A stretch of DNA of 64,000 nucleotides from positions 248,001 through 312,000 of the forward strand of contig NZ_JBBUTK010000003.1 of assembly GCF_039592695.1 (NCBI RefSeq), read 5' to 3'. Positions 25,642 through 34,024 of the stretch are shown one piece after another (position 1 is the first letter of the stretch; each line of letters opens with the position of its first letter). The position numbers and the translations under genes are program-made. The notes under the pieces were generated by a model. That model ran no database searches, was not told the DNA's origin, and saw only the letters and a program-made list of their open reading frames with translations. This DNA is from Flagellimonas_A sp039592695 (GTDB lineage: Bacteria > Bacteroidota > Bacteroidia > Flavobacteriales > Flavobacteriaceae).

Positions 25642-26385
25642 ATGAAGGTAAAGACGATTTTGGTGTCGCAGCCAGAACCGAAAATGGAAAACTCTCCCTA
25701 CTCGCGACTTATTGAAAAAGAAAAGGTAAAAGTAGACTTCAGGCCTTTCATTCATGTCGAAGGCGTTGATGCCAAAAGCGTCAGACAGCAAAAGATAGAC
25801 CTCAACAATTACACGGCGATTATTTTGACCAGCAGAAATTCAGTGGACCATTTCTTTAGGTTGGCCGATGAAATGCGCTTTAAGGTGCCCGACACCATGA
25901 AATATTTCTGCCAGTCAGAAGCGGTCGCTTACTATCTGCAGAAATACGTGGTCTACAGAAAACGAAAAATATACGTGGGCAAAAGATTGTTTGGCGACCT
26001 GATTCCCATGTTCAAAAAGTATAAGGATGAGAAGTTTCTCTTACCTTCATCTGATGTTCTGAAACCTGAGATTCCTAAAGTCTTGGATGAACTAAATCTG
26101 GATTGGAAACGCGGTATTTTCTACAAAACCGTGGTCAGTGACCTTTCAGACCTACGCAATGTGTACTATGATGTATTGGTCTTTTTCAGTCCATCAGGAA
26201 TCGAATCGCTGTTCAAAAACTTCCCCGATTTCAAGCAAAACGATACCCGTATCGCTGTTTTTGGCAATAGCACGGTGAATGCCGCGACCGATGCCGGACT
26301 TCGAATCGATATCAAGGCACCGACACCCGAAACCCCGTCAATGACGATGGCACTTCAGAAATACATCTCTGATGTGAACAAGTAA
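25642..26385 (+). CDS. hemD: Uroporphyrinogen-III synthase
   Basis: The start at 25642 (MKVKTILVSQPEPKMENSPY) comes five bases after the DUF4271 stop; a more upstream in-frame start would overlap that gene by 54 bases. The 247-residue protein has two similar alpha/beta lobes, with ILTSRNSVDHFFRLAD in lobe one and VFFSPSGIESLFKNFPDF plus IAVFGNSTVNAATDAGLR in lobe two, the usual HemD landmarks. It closes the tetrapyrrole ring with inversion of ring D in haem synthesis. Sequence conservation is always low in this family. Confidence 0.85.
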   Translation: MKVKTILVSQPEPKMENSPYSRLIEKEKVKVDFRPFIHVEGVDAKSVRQQKIDLNNYTAIILTSRNSVDHFFRLADEMRFKVPDTMKYFCQSEAVAYYLQKYVVYRKRKIYVGKRLFGDLIPMFKKYKDEKFLLPSSDVLKPEIPKVLDELNLDWKRGIFYKTVVSDLSDLRNVYYDVLVFFSPSGIESLFKNFPDFKQNDTRIAVFGNSTVNAATDAGLRIDIKAPTPETPSMTMALQKYISDVNK

Positions 26386-26400
26386 CTAGCACAAGAATGA

Positions 26401-26438
26401 ACAAGAAGCCCCGTCGATCGACGGGGCTTCTTGTTTTA
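26401..26438. terminator. Bidirectional terminator between hemD and pckA
   Basis: A perfect inverted repeat with 17-base arms spans 26401-26434 (arms around CCCCGTCGA and TCGACGGGG). T-rich tracts lie on both sides, so it can stop both converging genes. Confidence 0.9.
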
Positions 26439-28052
26439 AAAGGCATACCGCTGCGGGCCGCCCCGCCGAATCTCTTCACTGGCGTACGACTCAAATTTTT
26501 TGAAGTTCTCTCGAAAAGCGTTGGATAACTTGAAGGCCGTTGTGTAGTAGGCCTGATCATCGTTCCAAGTGGCACGCGGACTCAAAACACTGGTCGGAAC
26601 ACCAGGACATTCACGAGGTTGTGCCACCCCAAATACAGAATGAATATGATAGGTGTCGTAGCTGTACAGTCCTAATTCGCCACTTAATGCTGCCGTAATC
26701 ATCGCCCTGGTATATTTTAACTTCATACGGGTGCCCACGCCGTAGGGCCCACCTGTCCACCCAGTATTGATGAGCCAAACATCAACACCCGCTTCTTTCA
26801 TCTTTTTGCTCAACATCTCAGCATATTTTGCTGGGTGCAGCGGCATAAAAGGAGCGCCAAAACAGGCTGAAAACGATGGCTGTGGTTCGACCACACCAGC
26901 TTCGGTACCGGCAACTTTGGCCGTATAGCCCGAAATAAAGTGATACGCCGCCTGTGCCGGGGTCAGTTTTGAAATCGGGGGCAGTACCCCAAAGGCATCC
27001 GCAGTCAAAAAGAAAATATTCTTGACGTTCTCTCCGATGGAAGGCTCTTGAATATTGTCGATATGATAGATTGGATAGCTGACACGTGTGTTTTGGGTAA
27101 TTGAGGTATCCTCGAAATCAACATTGCCGTCGTCATCCAAAATTACGTTTTCTAAAATTGCCCCTTTTTTGATGGCCCCATAAATCTCGGGTTCATTTTC
27201 TTTGGAAAGGTTGATGACCTTGGCGTAACATCCTCCCTCAAAATTAAAAACGGAATTTTTGGGCGTCCACCCATGTTCATCATCCCCGATCAATTTTCGG
27301 TCAGGGTCTGTTGAAAGTGTGGTTTTTCCCGTTCCTGACAATCCAAAGAAAATGGCCGTGTCGCCATCTTCTCCCAAATTTGCCGAACAGTGCATGGGCA
27401 GCACACTTTTATCCACAGGAAGTATAAAATTCAATGCCGAAAAAATACCTTTTTTGATTTCGCCCGTATAACCTGTTCCACCGATAAGTGCGATTTTTCT
27501 TGTAAAGTTCAAAATGGCAAAGTTGTGCTGGCGGGTACCATCTTTTTCTGGGTCGGCCTTGAATCCCGGAGCATTGACCACCGTCCATTCCGGGTCAAAA
27601 CCGGCCAATTCTGATTCGGTTGGCCTCAAAAACATATTGTGGGCAAACATATTTGACCACGGATATTCATTGATGACCCGAATATTGGTTCGGTACTCAG
27701 GGTCAGCACAGACATAAGCATCACGAACGAACAACTCCTTTTCATTCAGATAAGCGATTACCTTATCATAGAGCGCATCGAATTTTGATGGTTCAAACGG
27801 GATGTTGATGTTGCCCCACCAAACCTTGTCTTCGGTAATCTCATCTTTTACAATAAAACGGTCTTGTGGTGATCGGCCAGTGAACTCACCGGTATTCACA
27901 GCGAGGGCTCCTAAAGATGATTCTTGGCCCATGCCTTTTTCTAACGTGATGCGATGCAATTCATCGGAGGAAAGTTGGTATTTAACATTGTCGTGTGTGA
28001 TTCCGTATACTTTTAACGAAATCGTTTTCGCTGCTTGGGCAGTCGTTCCCAT
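26436..28052 (-). CDS. pckA: Phosphoenolpyruvate carboxykinase (ATP)
   Basis: The 538-residue protein has the kinase loop GLSGTGKTTLSTDPDR, the substrate-binding TGEFTGRSPQDRFIV, the metal-site HCSANLGEDGDTAIFFG and NTGWTGGPYGVGTRM, all typical of ATP-dependent PckA. It interconverts oxaloacetate and phosphoenolpyruvate, releasing or fixing CO2, and in flavobacteria serves gluconeogenesis and possibly anaplerosis. A full -7 element lies upstream. It converges with hemD. Confidence 0.97.
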   Translation of the reverse strand: MGTTAQAAKTISLKVYGITHDNVKYQLSSDELHRITLEKGMGQESSLGALAVNTGEFTGRSPQDRFIVKDEITEDKVWWGNINIPFEPSKFDALYDKVIAYLNEKELFVRDAYVCADPEYRTNIRVINEYPWSNMFAHNMFLRPTESELAGFDPEWTVVNAPGFKADPEKDGTRQHNFAILNFTRKIALIGGTGYTGEIKKGIFSALNFILPVDKSVLPMHCSANLGEDGDTAIFFGLSGTGKTTLSTDPDRKLIGDDEHGWTPKNSVFNFEGGCYAKVINLSKENEPEIYGAIKKGAILENVILDDDGNVDFEDTSITQNTRVSYPIYHIDNIQEPSIGENVKNIFFLTADAFGVLPPISKLTPAQAAYHFISGYTAKVAGTEAGVVEPQPSFSACFGAPFMPLHPAKYAEMLSKKMKEAGVDVWLINTGWTGGPYGVGTRMKLKYTRAMITAALSGELGLYSYDTYHIHSVFGVAQPRECPGVPTSVLSPRATWNDDQAYYTTAFKLSNAFRENFKKFESYASEEIRRGGPQRYAF

Positions 28053-28074
28053 AAAATTGATTTTAAGGTTGGTA

Positions 28075-28082
28075 CAAAGCTA
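28075..28082 (-). promoter_or_regulatory. -7 element of pckA
   Basis: The minus strand reads TAGCTTTG, matching TAnnTTTG, 22 bases before the pckA start. A TTTTTGAC stretch about 25 bases further upstream could act as the -33 element. Confidence 0.5.
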
Positions 28083-28124
28083 AAAAAATGTGCTTCCATA
28101 GCCTTGTCAAAAAGGCGGAATGTT

Positions 28125-28505
28125 TCATTTTTTGGTCAAAACGGCAAAAAACAGGTAGCCCCATCCTAAAATCAACATAAGTCCACCGATGGGTGTTATC
28201 CAGCCAATCTTTCTAAAGTCAATTCCCGTTACAGTCCTTGTGGCAAGCAAATAAATTGAAAAAGAGAATAAAATCACTCCAAAAGTAATCAAGTAAAAGA
28301 CTGGTTTCTTGGTTGCTGCATTTAAAGAAAGTATACTCAATAACATCAAAAACAACGCATGGTACATTTGATATTTTACCCCGGTCTCAAAGGAACTGAG
28401 TTCATCTACGGTCAACACCTTTTTGAGCCCATGCGCACCAAAGGCACCCAAAACAATGGCCAAAACACCAAATACAAGTCCTGTGAGTAAAATTGTTTTG
28501 TTCAT
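28125..28505 (-). CDS. DUF423 small membrane protein
   Basis: The 126-residue protein has four membrane helices and the conserved start GLVFGVLAIVLGAFGAHGLK of DUF423 (YgdD-type). The family is widespread in bacteria and has no settled biochemical role. The gene ends about 70 bases before the pckA start and is divergent from the saccharopine dehydrogenase-like gene. Confidence 0.88.
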   Translation of the reverse strand: MNKTILLTGLVFGVLAIVLGAFGAHGLKKVLTVDELSSFETGVKYQMYHALFLMLLSILSLNAATKKPVFYLITFGVILFSFSIYLLATRTVTGIDFRKIGWITPIGGLMLILGWGYLFFAVLTKK

Positions 28506-28584
28506 AACTAAAGTGTGTCTATCCTATAAAAATATAACAATTTGATACCTTCGTTTTTCGTCAAAGTAAAAGTAAGCAAAACAC

Positions 28585-29958
28585 ATGGTGCGCAACATTT
28601 TGGTATTGGGAACGGGTAAATCCACTTCATATCTTCTGGACTATCTTTTGGAAAAATCAACATCGGAAAAACTACATTTGACCTTGGGTGACCTCCGCCC
28701 AGAACTTATTCCCGATAACATCAAAAACCATCAAAATGCCACAGCTATTGCTTTGGATATTTTTGAGGATACCGCGCGTAAAAAAGCAGTAGAAAATGCA
28801 AATATCGTAGTATCAATGCTGCCGCCAAAACTGCATATCAAAGTCGCTGAAGATTGTATTGAATTCAAAAAACACTTGGTGACGGCTTCTTACGTAAGCG
28901 AAGACATCAAAAAATTAGATGCAGAAGCCAAAAATAGGGGGCTCGTATTCATGAACGAAATCGGTCTCGATCCCGGTATCGACCACATGAGCGCCATGGA
29001 GGTCATTGACCGTATTCGCGCCAAAGGCGGTAAAATGTTGTTGTTTGAGTCATTTACCGGTGGCCTTGTTGCCCCTGAAAGTGACAATAACCTCTGGAAC
29101 TACAAATTCACATGGAATCCTCGAAATGTGGTCTTGGCGGGCCAGGGCGGTGCCGCCAAATTTATTCAAGAGGGCACGTACAAGTACATTCCCTACCATA
29201 AATTGTTCCGTCGTACGGAGTTTTTGGATGTGGAGGGCTATGGCACCTTTGAGGCCTACGCCAATCGTGATTCGTTGAACTATCGTAAGGCCTATGGCCT
29301 CGAAAATGCTCTGACCCTGTATCGGGGCACCATGCGCAGGGTGGGTTTTTCAAAGGCGTGGAACATTTTTGTGCAATTGGGCATGACCGATGACAGCTAT
29401 ACAGTTGAAAATTCTGAGGGAATGTCGTACCGCGAATTTGTGAATCTCTTTCTGCCCTACTCCCCGACCGATTCTGTGGAACTGAAACTGCGCCATTATC
29501 TCAAAATCGATCAAGATGATATTTTCTGGGGAAAGCTGATGGAACTGGATTTGTTCAATCCCAAGAAAACCATTCCGTTGAAAAATGCAACACCCGCCCA
29601 GATGCTGCAATATATTTTAGAGGACAGTTGGACGTTAAAGGAAGGCGAAAAAGACATGATTGTCATGTACCATAAGTTTGGCTACGAACTGAACGGAAAA
29701 CGCAAACAAATCGATGCCAACATGGTGGTCATCGGTGAAGACCGTACCCACACCGCCATGGCGAAGACGGTCGGGCTGCCCGTGGCCATGGCCGCTTTGA
29801 ACATTCTGAACGGTAAAATCAAGACGCCGGGCGTACAGATTCCCATTTCAAAAGAGGTCTACTCGCCCATTCTATCTGAGCTGAAAGAGCATCGCATAAT
29901 TTTCAATGAATTTGAGACTCCGTACTTGGGCTACAACCCAGATTCGGTGGCCAGCTGA
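28585..29958 (+). CDS. Saccharopine dehydrogenase family protein
   Basis: The 457-residue protein has the N-terminal nucleotide-binding ILVLGTGKSTSYLLDYLLE, the conserved FMNEIGLDPGIDHMSAM and SFTGGLVAPESDNNLWNYKF segments, all typical of saccharopine reductase (LYS9) homologues. In flavobacteria this enzyme is thought to take part in lysine breakdown through saccharopine. The CDS ends 19 bases before the DUF1287 gene. An Lrp-family regulator two genes downstream could fit amino-acid control. Confidence 0.88.
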   Translation: MVRNILVLGTGKSTSYLLDYLLEKSTSEKLHLTLGDLRPELIPDNIKNHQNATAIALDIFEDTARKKAVENANIVVSMLPPKLHIKVAEDCIEFKKHLVTASYVSEDIKKLDAEAKNRGLVFMNEIGLDPGIDHMSAMEVIDRIRAKGGKMLLFESFTGGLVAPESDNNLWNYKFTWNPRNVVLAGQGGAAKFIQEGTYKYIPYHKLFRRTEFLDVEGYGTFEAYANRDSLNYRKAYGLENALTLYRGTMRRVGFSKAWNIFVQLGMTDDSYTVENSEGMSYREFVNLFLPYSPTDSVELKLRHYLKIDQDDIFWGKLMELDLFNPKKTIPLKNATPAQMLQYILEDSWTLKEGEKDMIVMYHKFGYELNGKRKQIDANMVVIGEDRTHTAMAKTVGLPVAMAALNILNGKIKTPGVQIPISKEVYSPILSELKEHRIIFNEFETPYLGYNPDSVAS

Positions 29959-29965
29959 TATCGCT

Positions 29966-29973
29966 TACCTTTG
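29966..29973 (+). promoter_or_regulatory. -7 element with GTG start four bases downstream
   Basis: TACCTTTG matches TAnnTTTG and ends four bases before the GTG at 29978, the same geometry as at 19699 and 39764. A leaderless transcript is likely if it is used. Confidence 0.5.
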
Positions 29974-29977
29974 AGGT

Positions 29978-30562
29978 GTGCGGTGTTTCATTTGTATAGC
30001 GATTCTTTTTATTGCCAATCTTGGCTTTGCACAAAGTGCCATCCTTGAGAAAAGCCTATCTGATAGTGCCTTAGCGTTGACAAAGCAAGACGTTACCTAT
30101 GACCCGAGTTATATTTCCATTGACTACCCTAATGGTGATGTGCCCAGCGATAAGGGAGTTTGTACCGATGTCATCATTCGGGCCTACCGAAAAATGGGGG
30201 TCGATTTGCAGAAAGAAGTGCATGAGGACATGAAGGCCCATTTTGATGAATATCCAAAAATCTGGGGATTGCAATCCACTGATAAAAATATTGACCATAG
30301 AAGAGTACCCAACCTCATGCTATTTTTCAAGAGAAAAGGTGCAGAAAAACTTATTAGCGACGACGCAAAGGATTATTTGCCAGGAGATATTGTGAGCTGG
30401 CGGTTACCCAATGGCATGACCCATATCGGAATTGTAGTCGATAAAAAATCATTTGACAGCAAAAGAAACCTCATCGTTCACAACATAGGTGCAGGCCAAG
30501 TTTTGCAGGATTGTCTTTTTGACTATAAAATCATTGGTCATTACCGCTACCTGCCTTTTTAA
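29978..30562 (+). CDS. DUF1287 secreted protein
   Basis: The start codon is GTG; the next residues (RCFICIAILFIANLGFAQS) form a signal peptide, so this start is sound. The 194-residue protein matches DUF1287, an NlpC/P60-like fold family: GVCTDVIIRAYRKMGVDLQ carries a candidate catalytic cysteine, and LPNGMTHIGIVVD and LIVHNIGAG carry candidate histidines. A role as a periplasmic amidase or peptidase is inferred. Confidence 0.83.
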   Translation: MRCFICIAILFIANLGFAQSAILEKSLSDSALALTKQDVTYDPSYISIDYPNGDVPSDKGVCTDVIIRAYRKMGVDLQKEVHEDMKAHFDEYPKIWGLQSTDKNIDHRRVPNLMLFFKRKGAEKLISDDAKDYLPGDIVSWRLPNGMTHIGIVVDKKSFDSKRNLIVHNIGAGQVLQDCLFDYKIIGHYRYLPF

Positions 30563-30602
30563 AGGATAAAACGTAATTTAGTTTCGAATTGAAATCAACC
30601 TC

Positions 30603-31073
30603 ATGAAGAACTCGAACACTTTGGTCAAAATAGACGGAATCGACAAAAAAATCTTAAGGTTTTTGATGGAGGATGCCCGAAAACCGATATTGGAGATTGC
30701 CCGTCAGATAGGAATTTCGGGAGCGGCAATCCATCAACGATTGCGAAAGCTCGAAGCTTCCGGACTCATCTCGGGTTCCAAATTTGTCATCAACCCCAAG
30801 GTGTTGGGCTATACCACTATGGCCTATATCGGTATTTTTTTGGATAAGGCCATGAGCAACCCACGGGCGGTCAAGGAACTGGAAAAAATTCCCGAAGTGC
30901 TGGAATGCCATTATACCACGGGCAATTGGTCCATCCTCATCAAAGTTTTGTGCAAAGACAATGAGCACCTGATGCAGTTGCTCAACAAAAAAATCCAACA
31001 CATAGAAGGGGTCTCACGAACGGAAACCTTTATTTCGCTCAACCAGCAGATTGACCGGCAGATTACGATTTAA
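30603..31073 (+). CDS. Lrp/AsnC family transcriptional regulator
   Basis: The 156-residue protein has an N-terminal winged helix-turn-helix (DKKILRFLMEDARKPILEIA, GISGAAIHQRLRKLEASGLI) and a C-terminal RAM domain (VLECHYTTGNWSILIKVLCKD) that binds amino acids and drives oligomer formation. It likely regulates amino-acid metabolism. It ends with an 11-base overlap with the SDR gene on the other strand. Confidence 0.93.
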   Translation: MKNSNTLVKIDGIDKKILRFLMEDARKPILEIARQIGISGAAIHQRLRKLEASGLISGSKFVINPKVLGYTTMAYIGIFLDKAMSNPRAVKELEKIPEVLECHYTTGNWSILIKVLCKDNEHLMQLLNKKIQHIEGVSRTETFISLNQQIDRQITI

Positions 31074-31887
31074 AAACTACATTTTCCGCCACCTCACGGT
31101 TATATTCCAAATCAGCTTTGACACTGTCCAGTTTCATCTGAATGGTCATTAAGGGCACTTTTCCCAAAGGCAACCGTAATGAGGGATTATCAGCATTCAC
31201 CAAATCAATGATGGCCAAAGCAGCTTTCTTCGGGTCGCCCTCTTGTTTTCCGTGCACTCCCTTTAGTTTTGAACGAAATGCCCCTGCGGTATCTGCATAA
31301 TCGTAGATAACCTTCTTTGCTTCGGGAAGACCACTGCTAGCAAATTCCGTACGGAAAGGGCCCGGTTCTATCAACGAAACCTTAATGCCCAATGGTGCCA
31401 CTTCTTGTGCCAACGCTTCTGAAAATCCTTCCAAAGCAAACTTACTGGCATTGTAAATACCGAATCCGGCGAAAGCCTTGATACCGCCATGTGAGGAAAT
31501 CTGCACGATATGACCGCTGTTTTGGGCACGCATCTTTGGCAATACCGCTTGGGTCATCTTTAGCACACCGAAGAAATTGGCCTCAAAAACGGTTCGGGTT
31601 TCTTCGGTACTGGTTTCCTCTACCGCACCGATAAATCCGATACCAGCATTGTTGACCAGCACATCGATGCGTTTTATATCCGACACGACTTTTTCAATCT
31701 TTTCGTGGTCAGTAACATCCAGAAAAATGGCATGACCCCTTCCTCTGTTCACAAGATTAAAGGCTTCGATTTGTGCATCTTTCCTAAACGTTCCAATGAC
31801 ATAATCCCCAGCATTCATAACGGCTTCTGCCAATGCTTTTCCCAATCCGCTGGAAATTCCAGTAATCAACCAAACTTTTTTATCCAT
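31063..31887 (-). CDS. Short-chain dehydrogenase/reductase (classical SDR)
   Basis: The 274-residue protein has the cofactor motif GISSGLGKALAEA, the structural NNAGIG, catalytic serine in HIVQISSHGG and YNASKFALEGF with the catalytic tyrosine and lysine. Such enzymes reduce or oxidise alcohols and ketones with NAD(P)H. It starts three bases after the stop of the DoxX-like gene on the same strand, so the two are probably one transcript. The substrate is unknown. Confidence 0.9.
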   Translation of the reverse strand: MDKKVWLITGISSGLGKALAEAVMNAGDYVIGTFRKDAQIEAFNLVNRGRGHAIFLDVTDHEKIEKVVSDIKRIDVLVNNAGIGFIGAVEETSTEETRTVFEANFFGVLKMTQAVLPKMRAQNSGHIVQISSHGGIKAFAGFGIYNASKFALEGFSEALAQEVAPLGIKVSLIEPGPFRTEFASSGLPEAKKVIYDYADTAGAFRSKLKGVHGKQEGDPKKAALAIIDLVNADNPSLRLPLGKVPLMTIQMKLDSVKADLEYNREVAENVVFKS

Positions 31888-31889
31888 CC

Positions 31890-32261
31890 TTAAAGCTTTA
31901 AAAATTCAAGTTTCTCTTTAAGAAAATAACCCGTTACCAAAAACAACAAGGAGGGCAACAGCCAGATTCCGTTACCGATAAAGTCATGTGCCACGTGAAA
32001 GGCTACAATGTTGAAAATTACAGGTGCCAAAACGAGCCAGCCCAAAAAACGTGTTTTTTTAATAAACAAAAGTGCTCCGCCCAAAATCTCAGCCAAAGCC
32101 ACCACCACAAAAAGGTAGCTGCTGAACATGGTGCCCAAGAATTGTTGTGCAATCGGGTCTGCGGGAGGTTCAACGGGAATAAAACCCAAGAACTTGTTTA
32201 GACCAAAAATGAGCATCAACACGCCCAAAATCCAAAAAACTACATTTATAACTGTATTCAT
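31890..32261 (-). CDS. DoxX-like four-helix membrane protein
   Basis: The 123-residue protein has four membrane helices and the DoxX-family pattern LNKFLGFIPVE, ALAEILGGALLF and LGWLVLAPVIFNIVAFH. DoxX-like proteins are small membrane subunits linked to redox or thiol stress. It is the first gene of a pair with the SDR and lies downstream of a Crp-type regulator gene on the same strand. Confidence 0.82.
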   Translation of the reverse strand: MNTVINVVFWILGVLMLIFGLNKFLGFIPVEPPADPIAQQFLGTMFSSYLFVVVALAEILGGALLFIKKTRFLGWLVLAPVIFNIVAFHVAHDFIGNGIWLLPSLLFLVTGYFLKEKLEFLKL

Positions 32262-32350
32262 AATCTTAGATTTAATTAGTAATGAAGCAAAGTTCGATAG
32301 GTATTGCTCCTAAGAAAATAACCTAGATTATGAAAAGTACTTGAACCAGT

Positions 32351-32938
32351 TCAAGATTCGATTGCAAGTTTCTTTCGGATTTTACTCAAAAACTCGGGGG
32401 TCATCCCCAAATAGGAAGCAATGACTTTTTGCGGAACCCGCTGTACCATTTCTGGATAGCGCTCCTGTAGTTCCAAGAACCGTTCCTCGGCGGTCTTGCT
32501 CAAGTTTGAGAGTGCTCTTTTTCTTGAGAAAGCAAAAGCACGCTCGGTGGTGACCCGAAAATATTCACTCAAAGCATGCATCTCACGGCACAACGGCTCG
32601 ATGTCATCATAAGCCATTTGAAGGATAAGGGAATCTTCCAACGCCTCGACGAACAAAGTGGCGGGAGTTTGGGTGATATAACTGTAAAAATCACTGACAA
32701 ACCAATCATCCATGGCAATCTGTACCGTGTGCTCTTTTCCCTCCGCATCCAAATAAAAGGAACGAAAAGACCCCTTTACCACATAGTTGCGGTATTGGCT
32801 CACAAAACGTGGTTGGTCAATAAACTGTCGCCGTTTGATTCTGGTTACGGTAGTAATGGACGAAATCCATTCTTTCTCGTTCTCGGTCAAGGTGACGTAG
32901 CGCTCGATATTGGCGAAGAGGTTTTGAAAATCTTCCAT
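32351..32938 (-). CDS. Crp/Fnr family regulator
   Basis: The 195-residue protein has an N-terminal cyclic-nucleotide-binding-like beta-barrel (about 20-110) and a C-terminal winged helix (PQKVIASYLGMTPEFLSKIR). There are no Fnr-type cysteine clusters, and the cAMP-binding signature residues are not evident, as is usual in this flavobacterial subgroup. It may regulate the SDR/DoxX-like pair just downstream, inferred from position only. Confidence 0.85.
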   Translation of the reverse strand: MEDFQNLFANIERYVTLTENEKEWISSITTVTRIKRRQFIDQPRFVSQYRNYVVKGSFRSFYLDAEGKEHTVQIAMDDWFVSDFYSYITQTPATLFVEALEDSLILQMAYDDIEPLCREMHALSEYFRVTTERAFAFSRKRALSNLSKTAEERFLELQERYPEMVQRVPQKVIASYLGMTPEFLSKIRKKLAIES

Positions 32939-32950
32939 CCCGCTAAAATT

Positions 32951-32976
32951 AAAAAAACCTGCCCAAAAGAGCAGGT
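32951..32976 (-). terminator. Terminator of the YugP-type protease gene
   Basis: Read on the minus strand, ACCTGC and GCAGGT arms pair around an eight-base loop and are followed by a run of T. It lies between the protease gene and the Crp-type gene. Confidence 0.75.
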
Positions 32977-32999
32977 CTATCCCTTTAAATTAGTGCTTT

Positions 33000-33027
33000 C
33001 CCATAGACTGCGCTCAGGGTGACAGGC
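33000..33027. repeat. Dispersed repeat, 'CGCTCAGGGTGACA' family, partial copy
   Basis: The sequence GACTGCGCTCAGGGTGACAG at 33006-33025 is shared with an in-frame copy inside leuS (36984-37011) and, inverted, with 39730-39754. It lies just past the end of the YugP-type gene. Confidence 0.65.
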
Positions 33028-33039
33028 AGAATACGATAA

Positions 33040-33738
33040 TTAATCCCTTCCGCCGAAAACGGCCCATGCCCAGTAGAGCAGTGAAGCCAAGGCACCCAAG
33101 GCAGCTACGAGATAGGTTCGTGCGGCCCATTTTAGGGCATCTTCAGAACCCGCATATTCTTGCTGGGTCACGATATTTTTTTGTTTTAGCCACGCCAATG
33201 CCCGATTACTGGCATCATATTCCACAGGTAGCGTAACAAAGCTGAACAGGGTCGCAAAACCCATCATCACCAATCCGGCGACAGCCACATAAAAACCAAT
33301 TCCACCCAGTGCATTGGTCGCCATTAGCGCAATACCACCAAATACTATCCAAGTACTCATGCTTGAGGTCACGCTTACCACGGGAACCAATTTAGAGCGC
33401 ATGGTCAACCATTCATAAGCTTGTGCGTGTTGCACGGCATGGCCAACTTCGTGGGCGGCAACTGCAGCTGCTGCGGCATTGCGTTGGTTGTATACACCCT
33501 CACTAAGATTCACGGTCTTGTTTTTTGGGTTGTAGTGGTCTGTCAACATTCCCGCCGTCGAAATAACCTTAACATCACGGATGCCATGATCGTCCAGCAT
33601 TTTTTGGGCGATTTCGGCACCGCTCATGCCATTTTGCAGTTGTACTTTGGAGTATTTTCTGAACTTACTTTTCAATCGGTTGCTGACCAACCAGCTCACC
33701 AAGGCAATAGCTCCAATCAATATATAATAGGTCATCAT
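33040..33738 (-). CDS. YugP-type membrane zinc metallopeptidase
   Basis: The 232-residue protein has an N-terminal helix, the zinc-binding AAHEVGHAVQHAQAYEWL with the HExxH motif, and three later membrane helices, the layout of the zinc metallopeptidase family formerly DUF2268/YugP. It also has NPKNKTVNLSEGVYNQRNAAA ahead of the active site. It probably cleaves membrane-associated proteins. Its substrate is unknown. Confidence 0.9.
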   Translation of the reverse strand: MMTYYILIGAIALVSWLVSNRLKSKFRKYSKVQLQNGMSGAEIAQKMLDDHGIRDVKVISTAGMLTDHYNPKNKTVNLSEGVYNQRNAAAAAVAAHEVGHAVQHAQAYEWLTMRSKLVPVVSVTSSMSTWIVFGGIALMATNALGGIGFYVAVAGLVMMGFATLFSFVTLPVEYDASNRALAWLKQKNIVTQQEYAGSEDALKWAARTYLVAALGALASLLYWAWAVFGGRD

Positions 33739-33802
33739 AAGTTTTCTAATTTAAATTCATCAATAAAAATACAAAGATTCCCGCCTTCGCAGGAAGGGCA
33801 CT

Positions 33803-33994
33803 ATGCTTTTGAAAGCAAAAACCCCGCCACAGTGTGTAGGGTCTTGTTATACTGACAAAATGTACTTTAATGTCTCTATCGGAGAAAATCCCTCGCCTTT
33901 AGGCGAATACTTTAGTATTTTCCGATTGAGGGTTATTCGTTATTGGGTTAATAGGTTACACCTATGATTAAATCTTCAGCCGACTTTCAGTCGG
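33803..33994. repeat. Cluster of short perfect hairpins in the protease-ald gap
   Basis: The 286-base gap upstream of the protease gene and downstream of ald contains TGCTTTTGAAAGCA (33803-33816), TCGCCTTTAGGCGA (33893-33906), AATACTTTAGTATT (33906-33919) and CCGACTTTCAGTCGG (33980-33994). The second lies inside a longer pairing of GAAAAT (33884-33889) with ATTTTC (33917-33922). No coding frame is evident. They could be terminators of ald or RNA-processing sites. Confidence 0.55.
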
Positions 33995-34024
33995 AATCAA
34001 ACATATCTCTTTTAGGTGATAAGT

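Noticed and set aside
33803..33994. Hairpin cluster considered as a tRNA or riboswitch
   Set aside because: No cloverleaf, T-loop or known riboswitch core was found; stems are too short and independent.
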